Shown here piece by piece: positions 1 through 8,717 of a stretch of 64,000 bases of DNA (its first letter is position 1; each line of letters opens with the position of its first letter). The stretch spans positions 2,976,001-3,040,000 of the forward strand of contig NZ_CP063849.1 of the NCBI RefSeq assembly GCF_015277775.1, in the 5' to 3' direction. The DNA comes from Paludibaculum fermentans (lineage in GTDB: Bacteria > Acidobacteriota > Terriglobia > Bryobacterales > Bryobacteraceae). The position numbers were made by a program, and so were the translations under genes. The notes beneath the pieces are model-generated. The model saw only the letters and a program-made list of their open reading frames with translations. It made no database searches and was not told the origin of the DNA.

Positions 1-1705
1 AGTTCCAAAGCGTGTTGCCATTGCGTTGATCCACGGCCGCGAAGCCGCCGTTGGGCCGGCCATAGAAGAGCAGGCCTCCGGCGGTGGCGAGGACTCCGGT
101 CCAGGTCTTGGCGCGGGCGGCTCCCGGTTGCGGCAGCTCCCAGACGATGGCGCCGGTCTCGATGTTGAGCGCGCGCAGGTAGCGCTGGCCGGTCTGGTCC
201 GGATAGCCGGTGGGCTTGCCGGTGCACTCCTCCAGCGCGATGAGGTAGTACAGGCCGGTGAGCGGGGAGAAGGCGGTGGAGTCCCAGTTGGCGGCATCGC
301 TGGGGCAGCCGCGCGGATCCACTACGACGGGCCGGCCCTGGGCATCGATGGAGGAGGCCCAGTCCACGCGGCGCAGGAAGGGCTTGGCCAGGAGGACCTT
401 GCCGTTGGTGCGGTCCAGGACATAGAAGAAGCCGTTGCGGTCCGCATGGAGCAGCAGCTTCGAGGGCTTGCCCTGGTAGACGGTATCGACCAGGACATTG
501 GGCTCAGTTGCGTCGCGATCCTTCACGTCGTGGGGGGTGAACTGGTAGTGCCATTTCAGCGCGCCGGTGGTTGCGTCGAGGGCGAGGACGCAGTTGGTGT
601 AGAGGTTATCACCGGGGCGGTCGCGATCGTCGCCGTCGGGCCAGGGATTGCCGGTGGCCCAGTAGAGGGTGTCTGAGGCCTTGTCGTAGGATCCGGTGAG
701 CCAGGTGGAGCCGCCGCCGTAGAGGGGTTCTTTTCCCTGCCAGGTTTCGATGCCGGGCTCGCCCCGGCGGGGAATGGTCCAGTGGCGCCAGACGAGCGCT
801 CCGGTATCGGGCCGGAAGGCGGCGACGAAGCCGCGGATGCCTTCGTCACCTCCGGCTACGCCAGCGATCACGGTGCCGTTGACGATGAGGGGCACGATGG
901 TGCCGCCGTAGTGGTGTTTCTCGTCCGAAGCAGGCGCCATGGGGCTGTCCCAGAGAAGCTGGCCGGTGGCGCGGTCGAGCGCGAGGAGGTGGGCGTTGTC
1001 GGTGACGAAGAAGAGACGGCCCTCCAGCAGGGCGACTCCGCGGTTGGTGCCGAGACGGGCATCGCCGACCATGCCGGGGCTCAGCGGCCGGGAGTAGCTC
1101 CAGAGAGGATTGCCGGTGAGCGCGTCGAGGGCGTAGACCTGATTGGGGCCGGTAACGTAGAGGACGCCGTCGGCGGCAAGGGGCGTCACTTCCAGCCCGA
1201 AGTACTGGAGGGGGAAGACCCACTTCAGTTTGAGCGACTGCACGTTGGCCGTGGTGATCTGTTTGAGAGGGCTGTAGCGGTTGGCCGAATCGTCTCCGTT
1301 GTAGCTACGCCAGTCGCCGGGCTGGGGCGGGCCCCAGGTTGTCTTACGGGCCGCATCGGCGGCCGGAGCGGGCGGCACGATGGTTTCCACATTGAGGCGG
1401 AGCAGATGGCGGGCCAGGGCCTGGAGGTCGGCCGGCGACAGGTCAGCGAAAGAGGGCATGCCGGCGCTGAGGTTGCCCCGTTGCAGGTAAGCGCGGAGTT
1501 GCTCGGCGGACTGGACGGCGATGCGCGGGTTCATGGCGAGTCCGGGGCCCTTGGCTGTGCCCCGGCCGTCGCCGCCGTGGCAGCCGGCGCAGTGAGTGGC
1601 GAAGGGCTGCTGCGCGAGCATCGGCTGGGGGGCCAGGCACAGGAACAGCAGGAGCAGGCCCGGGCTTCCGAGGACGCGGATGGGGGGTGGGATCGGGATC
1701 AGCAC
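1..1705 (-). CDS. PQQ-dependent dehydrogenase with N-terminal cytochrome c domain (3' end outside window)
   Basis: Periplasmic quinoprotein that probably oxidises an alcohol or sugar and passes electrons through its own haem c. The reading frame is open to the left edge, so the C-terminus is missing; 568 codons are present. From a GTG start, residues 1-32 form a hydrophobic signal peptide. A cytochrome c motif follows (C39, C42, H43) with a GMPSF loop about 45 residues later as the likely distal Met. PQQ beta-propeller repeats come next, with segments such as LTGNPLWSY, GDEGIRGFVAAF and NPWPDGDDRDRPGDN. In classical quinohaemoprotein alcohol dehydrogenases the cytochrome lies at the C-terminus; here it lies at the N-terminus. 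The start is uncertain because no good ribosome binding site is visible; ATG at residue 29 is an alternative. It lies 53 bp after the Gfo/Idh/MocA gene on the same strand, so co-transcription is likely. The substrate cannot be told from sequence. Confidence 0.9.
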   Translation of the reverse strand, partial: MLIPIPPPIRVLGSPGLLLLFLCLAPQPMLAQQPFATHCAGCHGGDGRGTAKGPGLAMNPRIAVQSAEQLRAYLQRGNLSAGMPSFADLSPADLQALARHLLRLNVETIVPPAPAADAARKTTWGPPQPGDWRSYNGDDSANRYSPLKQITTANVQSLKLKWVFPLQYFGLEVTPLAADGVLYVTGPNQVYALDALTGNPLWSYSRPLSPGMVGDARLGTNRGVALLEGRLFFVTDNAHLLALDRATGQLLWDSPMAPASDEKHHYGGTIVPLIVNGTVIAGVAGGDEGIRGFVAAFRPDTGALVWRHWTIPRRGEPGIETWQGKEPLYGGGSTWLTGSYDKASDTLYWATGNPWPDGDDRDRPGDNLYTNCVLALDATTGALKWHYQFTPHDVKDRDATEPNVLVDTVYQGKPSKLLLHADRNGFFYVLDRTNGKVLLAKPFLRRVDWASSIDAQGRPVVVDPRGCPSDAANWDSTAFSPLTGLYYLIALEECTGKPTGYPDQTGQRYLRALNIETGAIVWELPQPGAARAKTWTGVLATAGGLLFYGRPNGGFAAVDQRNGNTLWN

Positions 1706-1758
1706 GGGTGAGTAACAATATCACCGTGGCGGCCGGGCAGCAAGTTTCCGCGATAACG

Positions 1759-3066
1759 CTACAGGGTCCAGGGCGCCCGATGCGGGCGGTCGAGCATGGC
1801 GTTGGCGCCGGGGTCGTCCAGGATCTGCTCCGTGCGCGGGTTCCAGAGGAGGCTGCGTCCGGTGCGGAGAGCGATGTTGCCCAGGTGGGCGATGGTGACG
1901 GAGCGGTGCGCGACCTCGATGGGGGCGGCGGTGGGTTTGCGGCTGAGGACGCAGTCGATGAAGTTGCGGTTGTGGTTGCGGCTCTCGTAGAGGTGCAACT
2001 CGCGCTCACCGATCGTTGAGTTGTAGATCTCCGGCGTGCTGGCCTGGTGCTTGCCGCGATCCCCCCAGACCCAACCGTCCGTGCCTTCAAAGGTGATGCC
2101 GCGCTTCTCCTTGTCGGAGACGATGAGCTTCACACCGTTCTCGTAGACGGCTTCGAAGTAGAACTCAGTGGCGGTGTTGTAGACCGGATGCTGCGCGAAG
2201 ACGGCGCGCGGGTTGCGGATGGCGATGGGGCCGCTGTAGTCCATGCCCAAGCCCCACTGGGCGATGTCGATGTGGTGGGCGCCCCAGTCTGTGAGTTGGC
2301 CGCCGGAGTAATCGAAGTTCCAGCGGAAGTTGACGCCGACGCGCGCGGGGCAGTAGGGGGCGGCCGGCGCGGCTCCGAGCCAGAAGGGGAAGTCGAAGCC
2401 TTCGGGTACGGGGCCGGTGGCGGTCTGGCTGGCGACCTTGCCGAAGTCGGGCGTTCCGCCGGGCAGTCCGACGCGCACGGTGTGCACCTTGCCGATGCGC
2501 CCGTTGCGGACGAGTTCGCAGGCGCGGCGGAAGCTGGGGTCGGAGCGCTGCTGGCTGCCGGTCTGCCAGCCGACGCCGGCTTTCTGAACTTCATCGGACA
2601 TGAGCCGGCCCTCGTGGATTGTGAGGGAGAGCGGTTTCTGGCAGAAGATCTGTTTGCCGGCGCGGGCGGCGTCGATGGCGATGCGGGCGTGCCAGTGGTC
2701 GGGGACGGAGATGCAGACGGCGTCGATATCGGCGCGGCGCAGCACCTCGCGGTAGTCGGTGAACGTGGCGCAGCCCTTCCGGCCGGACTTCTCCTCCACC
2801 AACCGCTGAGCGGGCGCCCAGCCGCGCACGGAGCCGTCCCAGTAGCCGGGTCCTTCCTTGTTCACATCGCAGACGGCGACGATCTGGACGCGCTCGTCTT
2901 TCAGGAACTCCTCGAGCATGCCGTAGCCGTTGTTGCCGGTACCGATGACGGCGAGGGTGATCCTGTTGGACGGTGAGGCTTGGCCGAAGACGGCGGCGGG
3001 CACGATGGCTGGGGCGAGGGCAGCGCCCAGAGATTTCAGAGCGTTGCGGCGGGTGGGGTGGTCCAT
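1759..3066 (-). CDS. Tat-exported Gfo/Idh/MocA family oxidoreductase
   Basis: A 435-aa NAD(P)-dependent sugar-type oxidoreductase of the secreted class that is abundant in Acidobacteria and Planctomycetes. The N-terminus has a twin-arginine signal (TRRNALKSLG, then a hydrophobic stretch ending near AVFG). A Rossmann domain follows, with VIGTGNNGYG at about residue 40 and the family's EKP motif appearing as QKP (FCQKPLSL). The C-terminal alpha/beta domain carries the GGQLTDWGAHHIDIAQWGLG segment typical of the family. The frame is open for another 270 codons upstream, but that extension runs through an intergenic direct repeat and is not coding; ATG at 3066 is chosen because the Tat signal begins there. 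The gene is followed at 53 bp by the PQQ dehydrogenase, which suggests a shared role in carbohydrate oxidation. The substrate is unknown. Confidence 0.93.
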   Translation of the reverse strand: MDHPTRRNALKSLGAALAPAIVPAAVFGQASPSNRITLAVIGTGNNGYGMLEEFLKDERVQIVAVCDVNKEGPGYWDGSVRGWAPAQRLVEEKSGRKGCATFTDYREVLRRADIDAVCISVPDHWHARIAIDAARAGKQIFCQKPLSLTIHEGRLMSDEVQKAGVGWQTGSQQRSDPSFRRACELVRNGRIGKVHTVRVGLPGGTPDFGKVASQTATGPVPEGFDFPFWLGAAPAAPYCPARVGVNFRWNFDYSGGQLTDWGAHHIDIAQWGLGMDYSGPIAIRNPRAVFAQHPVYNTATEFYFEAVYENGVKLIVSDKEKRGITFEGTDGWVWGDRGKHQASTPEIYNSTIGERELHLYESRNHNRNFIDCVLSRKPTAAPIEVAHRSVTIAHLGNIALRTGRSLLWNPRTEQILDDPGANAMLDRPHRAPWTL

Positions 3067-3307
3067 GGTTCTCGTGCCTCTCGTTTGTGTGCGGTACGGC
3101 TTGCGGAGTGATTGTATCGTGCGGGGGTGGGCTTTGGCGGACTTGCGGCGGGTAGGGTCCGCGTTGTCTTCCGTTTCTAGGCTGGTCGGGAGGTTCGCGA
3201 GCAGGAGTGGCGCGGCTGGGGAATGTGTTGCTCTGCGGGTTCGGCACAGCCAGGCTGAAGACGAGTTCTCCATTGCTGAGTATGCTGGACCGGGGGGGTG
3301 GCTCGAA

Positions 3308-3570
3308 TCGGCTAAGGGCGTTAATGGGTGTTTGGGTTCGAATGGACGGGTGGGTTGGGGCGGTGGCTTCCTTTCGTTTTGAAGAGATGAAGATGGCCGG
3401 CCAGGGGGCCGGCTGCCGACGAGGGCGTCCGCCCTCCCAGCGATGGCTTCGGGGTGGCTGGTGGCTTTGATTTGTCGGGTTGCGGAACCGGGGGGCTCCG
3501 GGCGGCTCTGGGGGCACCCTTTGCTTGTGCTTTCGGGACTCAGGACAGGTGGGGCTGGGGGAGCGGGCAC
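3308..3570. repeat. Direct repeat copy 1 (about 263 bp)
   Basis: This copy aligns over its whole length with 3624-3885, at roughly 85% identity by eye. It is identical over about 75 bp in the centre, starting at the hairpin. It contains hairpin A (3396-3413, arms GCCGGCC/GGCCGGC, loop AGGG) and hairpin B (3421-3436, arms GAGGGCG/CGCCCTC, loop TC). The paired palindromes resemble a bacterial REP/BIME unit in form. Confidence 0.85.
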
Positions 3571-3623
3571 GCTATCCATCGTCGGGTGTGCTGGACCGGG
3601 CTGGTTGGCGGGGCCGGCTGGCA

Positions 3624-3885
3624 TCGGGCGAAGGGCGCTAATGGGTGTTTGGGTTCGAATGGCCGGGTGGGTTGGGGCGGCGGCTTCCTTTCGTTTTGAT
3701 GTGAGAAGAGAGCCGGCCAGGGGGCCGGCTGCCGACGAGGGCGTCCGCCCTCCCAGCGATGGCTTCGGGGTGGCTGGTGGCTTTGATTCGTCGAGTTGCG
3801 GAACGGGGGGCTCCGAGTGGCTTGGGGGGCTCCCGTCGCTGCGGCTTCCGGGACTGAGTGCGCGTGGGGGTGGAGGAGCGGGCAC
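3624..3885. repeat. Direct repeat copy 2 (about 262 bp)
   Basis: This is the second copy of 3308-3570, offset by about 317 bp. Hairpin A is at 3712-3729 and hairpin B at 3737-3752, and the hairpin arms are unchanged from copy 1. The flanks have diverged by substitutions and small indels while the hairpins have not. Confidence 0.85.
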
Positions 3886-4051
3886 ACGGAGGGCGCGGTG
3901 GTTGCTGGCTTCGGCTCCCCTGAGAGGGGCTTACAGGTGAGATTGTCAAAGAACGAGGCCGGATGGGGTCCGGCTGGGGGTGCTAACAGCGGAAGTGATT
4001 GTCAGCGGCTTCGTTTCGTCCAGTCGCGGTGACGTTGCCGGGATGGGCTGC

Positions 4052-4759
4052 TCAGAGGCCTGAGAACTTGTAGTTCAGGTTGGGTAGCCCGTCTTCGCAC
4101 ATCGGGTTGGTTTCGGTTCGCGGAATGCGGAGCGACTGGAGGTCGGCGATCAGGTCCTGGTTGTCGGGGTGGTTCGTTTCGATGCCGGTGGTGAGGTGTT
4201 CGAGGGCGCGGCGGGGCCGGCCATAGCCTTCGTAGAAGAAGAGCTCGTCGGTGTTGCTGGTCAGACGGGTGACTTCGGCTAAGGGAACGTTTTCGCGGAC
4301 GGCTTTGACGACGTCGGGGTGCTGCTGGGCGAGGGCGGCTCGTTCTGTTTGGAGTTTGCTGAGCTCCTTGATGGCGCGATAGAGGCCGCGTTCGAGGTCG
4401 CGGCGGTAGCGGGCGTAGCGTTCGAGCTGGCCGTCGTGGGTGTTGGTTTCGGCGAGTGGGTCCGTTTCGGCGAGGATCAAACACTCGAAGGATTCGATGC
4501 GGCGCATGTTCCAGGTGTGGGTGAGGATGCGGTGGAAGATCTCCTCCTCGATGCAGTTCGCAGGCCGGGTGTCGAGGCGGAGGGAGGCTTCGAGCGCGGT
4601 GAAGGCGGCGCGGTCTTCGGGCGTGATAGTGAGGTGCTTGGCCGTGAAGCCGTGGCTGCGGGCGTTCTGGGATGAGCGGGCTTTGCCCTCGATGGTGACG
4701 GGTCCGGTGGACTTCCTGGCGTTGGCCTGGTGGGCGTTGATCTGGGCTGCGGTAGCCAT
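4052..4759 (-). CDS. Conserved protein of unknown function with an STGP/EGK N-terminal motif
   Basis: A 235-aa soluble protein with no signal peptide or membrane segment. The start is well supported: AAGGAG lies 10 bp before ATG 4759. The first 45 residues contain INAHQANARKSTGPVT, EGKARSSQNARSHG and PEDRAAF. I recognise this signature as the N-terminus of a family that occurs in many copies in Solibacter-like and some planctomycete genomes and has no assigned function. The middle is helical and charged, the tail is variable. It lies between the duplicated hairpin repeats and a Y1-transposase-like gene, so it may belong to a repeat-rich, rearranging neighbourhood. I do not assign a function. 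Confidence 0.7.
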   Translation of the reverse strand: MATAAQINAHQANARKSTGPVTIEGKARSSQNARSHGFTAKHLTITPEDRAAFTALEASLRLDTRPANCIEEEIFHRILTHTWNMRRIESFECLILAETDPLAETNTHDGQLERYARYRRDLERGLYRAIKELSKLQTERAALAQQHPDVVKAVRENVPLAEVTRLTSNTDELFFYEGYGRPRRALEHLTTGIETNHPDNQDLIADLQSLRIPRTETNPMCEDGLPNLNYKFSGL

Positions 4760-5369
4760 GATGAGAATCTCCTTGTAAATAAAAATGGCCGGCGTGGGTG
4801 CCGGCGCGATTCCAGGGTAAGGGGGGTGTCAAGGGGAAAAGGGCTGCTTTGGGGAGGGTCGCGTTGAAAATAAACGGAAAAAAGAGTTTCGGATGCGGTG
4901 ATAAAGGAAACCTCATTGTGGGAATTGGGGGAGAAGTGGGGTTGAGACGAGTGGCTTGGCGCCGATGAGGGCTTTCGCGGGAAGATCGGGACGAGCCTTC
5001 GCGGAGCGCTTCTGGGCGTTTCGAGGGGGAATGTCCGGTGTGCGCGCGCCGCTGAGCACGGCTGGTGCGATCACTGGAAAGTCGGGGACAGGTGCACCCG
5101 TCCCAACGGGGTCTTCCCTCTGCTGATTGGAGACTGCCTTGTCCTGTTTGTGGGATATGGCACAGAGTTGGAATTTTCGGGCGGTCTGGGGCCGCCTTGC
5201 TGGGCTCGGTGTCTGGCGGAAAGGCCGAGCGGCAGCGGGGATCCGGCGCCTTTCGGACAGTTCCCGGGTGATTTGCCCCGATTGGGGCTCGGATTTTGGT
5301 GATTCGCGGTGGGACGTGTCAGGCTGTCGCCATTCGTCTGTCGCCATTCGTCGCCTTTCTGTCGCCATT
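4760..5369. other. 610-bp intergenic region with palindromes
   Basis: No gene is supported here. Visible structure: a GCCGGC/GCCGGC hairpin at 4788-4805 in the presumed 5' untranslated region of the 4052-4759 gene; a 20-bp near-perfect palindrome at 5085-5104 (arms GGGACAGGTG and CACCCGTCCC, one mismatch); and the 14-bp tandem repeat at 5324-5370. The plus strand is G/T-rich as in 3067-4051. Confidence 0.55.
5085..5104. repeat. REP-like 20-bp palindrome
   Basis: GGGACAGGTG is followed directly by CACCCGTCCC, which is its reverse complement apart from one position. There is no loop, so a protein-binding or cruciform-forming site is as likely as an RNA hairpin. It stands alone in non-coding DNA 0.4 kb from the HUH transposase-family gene. 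Confidence 0.5.
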
Positions 5370-5370
5370 C
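5324..5370 (+). repeat. Short tandem repeat (14-bp unit) at a gene-truncation junction
   Basis: There are two exact copies of CTGTCGCCATTCGT (5324-5337, 5338-5351), a degenerate spacer CGCCTTT, and a third partial copy CTGTCGCCATTC (5359-5370). The last base of the array is the first base of the DUF503 homology, so the array marks the break point of that gene. Confidence 0.85.
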
Positions 5371-5564
5371 TGAAAGACCGGCTGCGGGCGGGGCTCAACG
5401 TGACGGTGGCCGAGGTGCAGGATCAGAACCGGCTGAACCGGTCGGTGGTGACGGTGTCGGGGTCGCGCGCTAATGCGATGAAGGTGCTGGACTCGGCGGA
5501 GCGGGCGGCGGCGGCGTTTCTGGGGCCGAATCTGGTTAGCAGTTGTATTGAGTGGGTGGAGTGA
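5370..5564 (+). pseudogene. DUF503 (YlxP-like) gene, 5'-truncated remnant
   Basis: The frame encodes LKDRLRAGLNVTVAEVQDQ and continues with a serine/valine beta strand and an amphipathic helix ending in SSCIEWVE. This matches the C-terminal two thirds of the DUF503 family (about 95 aa, the YlxP-like proteins of translation and ribosome operons). The N-terminal strand that normally precedes this helix is missing and is replaced by the CTGTCGCCATTC tandem repeat. No start codon or ribosome binding site is placed to make a family-length protein. The stop at 5562-5564 overlaps the end of the convergent HUH gene by 29 bp. A functional copy should exist elsewhere in the genome. Confidence 0.7.
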
Positions 5565-6000
5565 GGGGTTCGTCCCGATAGATGTCCATTGGAGCTCCTT
5601 GTCCGTTGAGAATGTAGTTGATTGCTTGGGTGAGGGCGTAGGGTGATCTCAGGGGCCGGATGTGGCCGTAGTCGGCCCAGATGCGGTCCTCCGCGTCGGC
5701 TAGATTCGCGGCTTTGAGGGCCATCGTGCAGGCGAGTTTGAGATCGCCCATTGATTGTTCCGGGGTTGATGGTGTGTCCAGAATGATGTGGAGATGGGTG
5801 GTGCGGATGTGGGCAGCCAGGAGTTCGTAGTTCGTTGCCGCGCTTGTCTTCCGGATGGTCTCCAGGATTAGCTCACGGTGCGGCTTCTCCAAGAGGAAGG
5901 GACGGGATTTGGCTTGCCGCTGCCTCCATCGCACCAGATTTTCGCTTTTGTGCGTTGTGGGGTGGAGGGCGTAGCCTCTCCAAGTCAGTAGAACCACCAC
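5536..6000 (-). CDS. HUH endonuclease of the Y1/IS200-like, REP-associated (RAYT-like) transposase family
   Basis: A 154-aa protein. The HUH metal-binding motif is visible as H69-L-H71 in THLHIIL. The expected catalytic tyrosine sits in a helix as AINYILNGQG (Y129), matching the Y..xGQG pattern of compact single-domain relatives of RAYTs. The N-terminal LLTWRGYALHP is the family's first strand (often LTWxTYGTWL), but it is degenerate and the protein is a little short for the group. It starts with GTG and has no clear ribosome binding site. No IS200-type ends or right/left subterminal hairpins flank it in an obvious way, so it looks like a domesticated or REP-mobilising enzyme, not an autonomous IS. 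Several palindromes lie within 3 kb. It may be partly degraded. Confidence 0.75.
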   Translation of the reverse strand: MVVLLTWRGYALHPTTHKSENLVRWRQRQAKSRPFLLEKPHRELILETIRKTSAATNYELLAAHIRTTHLHIILDTPSTPEQSMGDLKLACTMALKAANLADAEDRIWADYGHIRPLRSPYALTQAINYILNGQGAPMDIYRDEPLTPPTQYNC

Positions 6001-6092
6001 GCTATGTTTGTCAGGGCTTCGGGTGATTCCTCTCAGGATTTTGATGCGGAAGTTGTGGGTGGTGGTGGGGACGCTGTCTGGGTTGCGGCGGG

Positions 6093-6112
6093 CCCCCGGC
6101 TGGCGCCGGGGG
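6093..6112. repeat. Perfect 8-bp-arm hairpin upstream of the HUH gene
   Basis: CCCCCGGC and GCCGGGGG are separated by TGGC. It lies about 95 bp upstream of the HUH gene start and downstream of the ADOP gene stop at 6273. It could act as the 3' hairpin of the ADOP transcript, but no T-run follows on the minus strand, so a REP-type palindrome is equally likely. Confidence 0.5.
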
Positions 6113-6272
6113 TAATGCTGGGGGGGAGCAGTTGGGTTTGTTGGGGCAGCCGCGGACGGAATGAGCGGGCACGACCGAAGGGCTTCTACTCACGCCGCCG
6201 CCGGCCCGAGGATGCCTATTCCCGGGGGGCGGGCTCCATTCGGCGCGCCCCACTCAGCCAGAGCCGGGCCGG

Positions 6273-8717
6273 TCACTCATAGCGCAGGCAGATCATGGGA
6301 TCCACTTTCGCCGCCCGGCGGGCCGGCAGGTAGCTCGCCAGCAGGGCTACGAAGGCCAGCACCGCGGCCACGGCGCCTAGCGTCAGCGGATCGCGCGCGC
6401 CCACACCGAACAGCAGGGTCGCGAGCAGGTGCGTGAGCGCCAGCGCCCCCAGGAGCCCTATGCCCAGCCCGAGTGCCGCCATCACGACACCACGCTTCAG
6501 GATCAGCCCCACCACGTCCCCGGCGCGGGCACCCATCGCGGCGCGAATTCCGATTTCGTGCGTCCGCTGCACAACTGAATAGGAGATCACACCGTAGATC
6601 CCGATGGCCGACAGCAGCAGCGCCACCATCGCGAAACCACCCAGCATGATCGAGTTCAGCCGGTTGTCCGCCATCGATTCCGCCTTGATCTGCTCCAGCG
6701 TTTTGAAGTCGGTGAGGGCCTGGTCTTTGTTCACCTGATGCACCGCATCGGTGATCGCGTTCTGCAGCCGCCGCGGATCCATCGCCGCCCGAATCACCAG
6801 TGCCTGCCCAAACGTCGGGCTCTGCTCTTTGCTCACATACATCCCCGGACTGCTATCGGTCTCATCAAGACTGCCCACCTTCTCATCCTTCACGACGCCT
6901 ACCACTTCCCACGGGATCTCGGGGCCCAGCGCCGTCTTGCCCGGAACGATCTCCTGGATCAGGATTCGCTTGCCGACCGGTTCTTCATTCGGGAAGTGCT
7001 TGCGGGCCATTGTCTCGTTGATGACCGTCACCGGCGGAGCGCCTTTGCCATCGCCCTCGGCCAGGCCCCGGCCCTTCACGAACGTCATGCCGATCGTCCG
7101 GAAATAAGAGGGGGTCACCATCTTGAAGAAGCACGCCTTGCGGTTCGCCCGGTCCACGATGGGCTTGTCCGCGATCTGGAACGGCATGCCATAACCCCAG
7201 CCCTGCATCGGCAAGGCCGACGTCAATGCCACATCCCGCACACCCGGGAGGCTCTCCAGGTTCGCCACCACCTGCCGCAGATAGGTATTCAGCGCCTCGG
7301 GCGTGGCAAAGCGCTTCTCGGAGGTGGGCAGTCCCGCGGTGATCACATTTTCCGTATTGAATCCGGTCGCCACCTGCTGCATGGCGAAGAAGCTGCGGAT
7401 CAGCAGCCCCGAGCCGGCCAGGAGCAGGAACGCCAGCGCCACTTCCGTCACCACCAGCGCCGACCGCAGCCGATGCTTGGCGCCACCGGTGCTCGACCCG
7501 CGGCTGCCTTCCTTCATGCTGCCCGCGAGGTCTGACCGTGTGGCCTGGATCGCCGGCGCCAGCCCGAAGACCAGCCCGGTGAGAATCGACAGACCGATCG
7601 CAAACAGCAGGACCCGCGAATCGAGGGTGATGGTCGCCTCCGACGGCAGGGAGAAGGGAGGCAGCGCAGCCTTCAACCCGGCGATCAGCGCATAGCCCAG
7701 CGCTACACCCAGCACTCCGCCGAGGTACGACAACAGGACGCTTTCCGTGAGGAATTGCTGGATCAGGCGCCAGCGGCTGGCACCTACCGACACGCGGATC
7801 GCCACCTCGCGCTCCCGCACCGTGCCCCGCGCCAGGGTCAGGTTCGCCAGGTTCGCGCAGCCGATGAGCAGCACCATGCCGACCGCCGCCAGCAGTACAT
7901 ACAACGACTTGCGAAGCTGCGGCCCCACCACCACCTCCGCCAGTGGGTCCACCGCCACGCTCCAGCCTTTGTTGGAATCGGGATAGTCGCGCGCGATGCG
8001 CTGGCCGATCGCGTCCATCTCCGCTTTGGCCTTTTCCACGGTTACGCCCGGCTTGAGCAGCCCCATCGCGCCGAACCAGTGGAAGTTGCGCGTCATGTTC
8101 TGCGGCTCGAAAACCAGCGGCCGGAAGATCTGGGCAAACGTGCGGTCGAACGCGCTGCCGGCGGGTAGCACTCCGATCACCACGTGCGGTTCGTTATCCA
8201 ACTGGATCACACGCCCGACGACCGCCGGATCCGAGCCGAACTGCGACGCCCAGAGCGCGTTGCTCAGGACGGCCACCTTGCTCTTGCCCGGCTGATCCTC
8301 GTCGGCAGCGAAGGTACGGCCCAGCACGGCCTGTACGCCCAGGATGTCGAACCCGTGGGCCGACATGCGCTGTCCGCGCAGTTGCACAGGATTGCCGCTG
8401 CCGGTCAATGTGACGGAGCCGCCGGTCCGCGCCGCCATGTACTGGAACACCGAGTTCTGGCGCTGCCAGTCGAGGAAGTTCAGCGTCGAAATCCCGTTCC
8501 GCGCATCCGGAGAGCCCGGCGGCTTCTCCAGCACTCGCATGATCCTGTCCGCGTTCGCATACGGCAGCGGCTTCAACAGCACCCCGTCCACAAAGCTGAA
8601 AATGGCCGTGTTGGCGCCGATGCCGATGGCCAGTGTGAGCAAAGCAACCGCGGTGAAGCCAGGACTCTTGCGCAGAGTCCTCAACCCGTATTGAACGTCC
8701 TGCCAGAAATCGCGCAC
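6273..8717 (-). CDS. ADOP-type ABC transporter permease (no N-terminal prefix domain)
   Basis: An 814-aa inner-membrane protein made of two tandem MacB-like halves, each a membrane-anchored periplasmic (MacB_PCD) domain followed by an FtsX-type three-helix domain. The first helix ([19 protein letters not shown], residues about 25-45) and its KPLPY segment are hallmarks. FtsX blocks lie near 275-400 and 690-805, and the last ends in the conserved [16 protein letters not shown] tail. ADOPs have no ATPase beside them and probably use a shared one or work as mechanotransmission proteins; this is not settled. The GTG start at 8717 has GGAGG 5 bp upstream. The roughly 85-residue cytoplasmic prefix found in most paralogues here is absent. 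The gene is divergent from padR-ADOP across 300 bp. Confidence 0.93.
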   Translation of the reverse strand: MRDFWQDVQYGLRTLRKSPGFTAVALLTLAIGIGANTAIFSFVDGVLLKPLPYANADRIMRVLEKPPGSPDARNGISTLNFLDWQRQNSVFQYMAARTGGSVTLTGSGNPVQLRGQRMSAHGFDILGVQAVLGRTFAADEDQPGKSKVAVLSNALWASQFGSDPAVVGRVIQLDNEPHVVIGVLPAGSAFDRTFAQIFRPLVFEPQNMTRNFHWFGAMGLLKPGVTVEKAKAEMDAIGQRIARDYPDSNKGWSVAVDPLAEVVVGPQLRKSLYVLLAAVGMVLLIGCANLANLTLARGTVREREVAIRVSVGASRWRLIQQFLTESVLLSYLGGVLGVALGYALIAGLKAALPPFSLPSEATITLDSRVLLFAIGLSILTGLVFGLAPAIQATRSDLAGSMKEGSRGSSTGGAKHRLRSALVVTEVALAFLLLAGSGLLIRSFFAMQQVATGFNTENVITAGLPTSEKRFATPEALNTYLRQVVANLESLPGVRDVALTSALPMQGWGYGMPFQIADKPIVDRANRKACFFKMVTPSYFRTIGMTFVKGRGLAEGDGKGAPPVTVINETMARKHFPNEEPVGKRILIQEIVPGKTALGPEIPWEVVGVVKDEKVGSLDETDSSPGMYVSKEQSPTFGQALVIRAAMDPRRLQNAITDAVHQVNKDQALTDFKTLEQIKAESMADNRLNSIMLGGFAMVALLLSAIGIYGVISYSVVQRTHEIGIRAAMGARAGDVVGLILKRGVVMAALGLGIGLLGALALTHLLATLLFGVGARDPLTLGAVAAVLAFVALLASYLPARRAAKVDPMICLRYE

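Larger units (their letters stand above)
3067..4051. other. 985-bp intergenic region, G/T-rich on the plus strand, with a tandem duplication
   Basis: No convincing gene is present. Open frames here are long only because the sequence is GC-rich and A-poor, and they carry no recognisable domain. The plus strand is strikingly rich in G and T. The region holds a direct duplication of about 263 bp with two hairpins per copy, listed separately. The promoter of the Gfo/Idh/MocA gene must lie at the left end, near 3067-3130, but I see no clear -35/-10 pair. Confidence 0.6.

Noticed and set aside
3067-3885. Upstream extension of the Gfo/Idh/MocA frame by about 270 residues
   Set aside because: The extension is Pro/Arg-rich, lies in duplicated intergenic DNA and would displace a clear Tat signal peptide from the N-terminus.
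4913-5398. 161-codon minus-strand frame
   Set aside because: It covers the tandem repeat, a palindrome and the 5' part of the DUF503 remnant, and shows no domain or plausible start.
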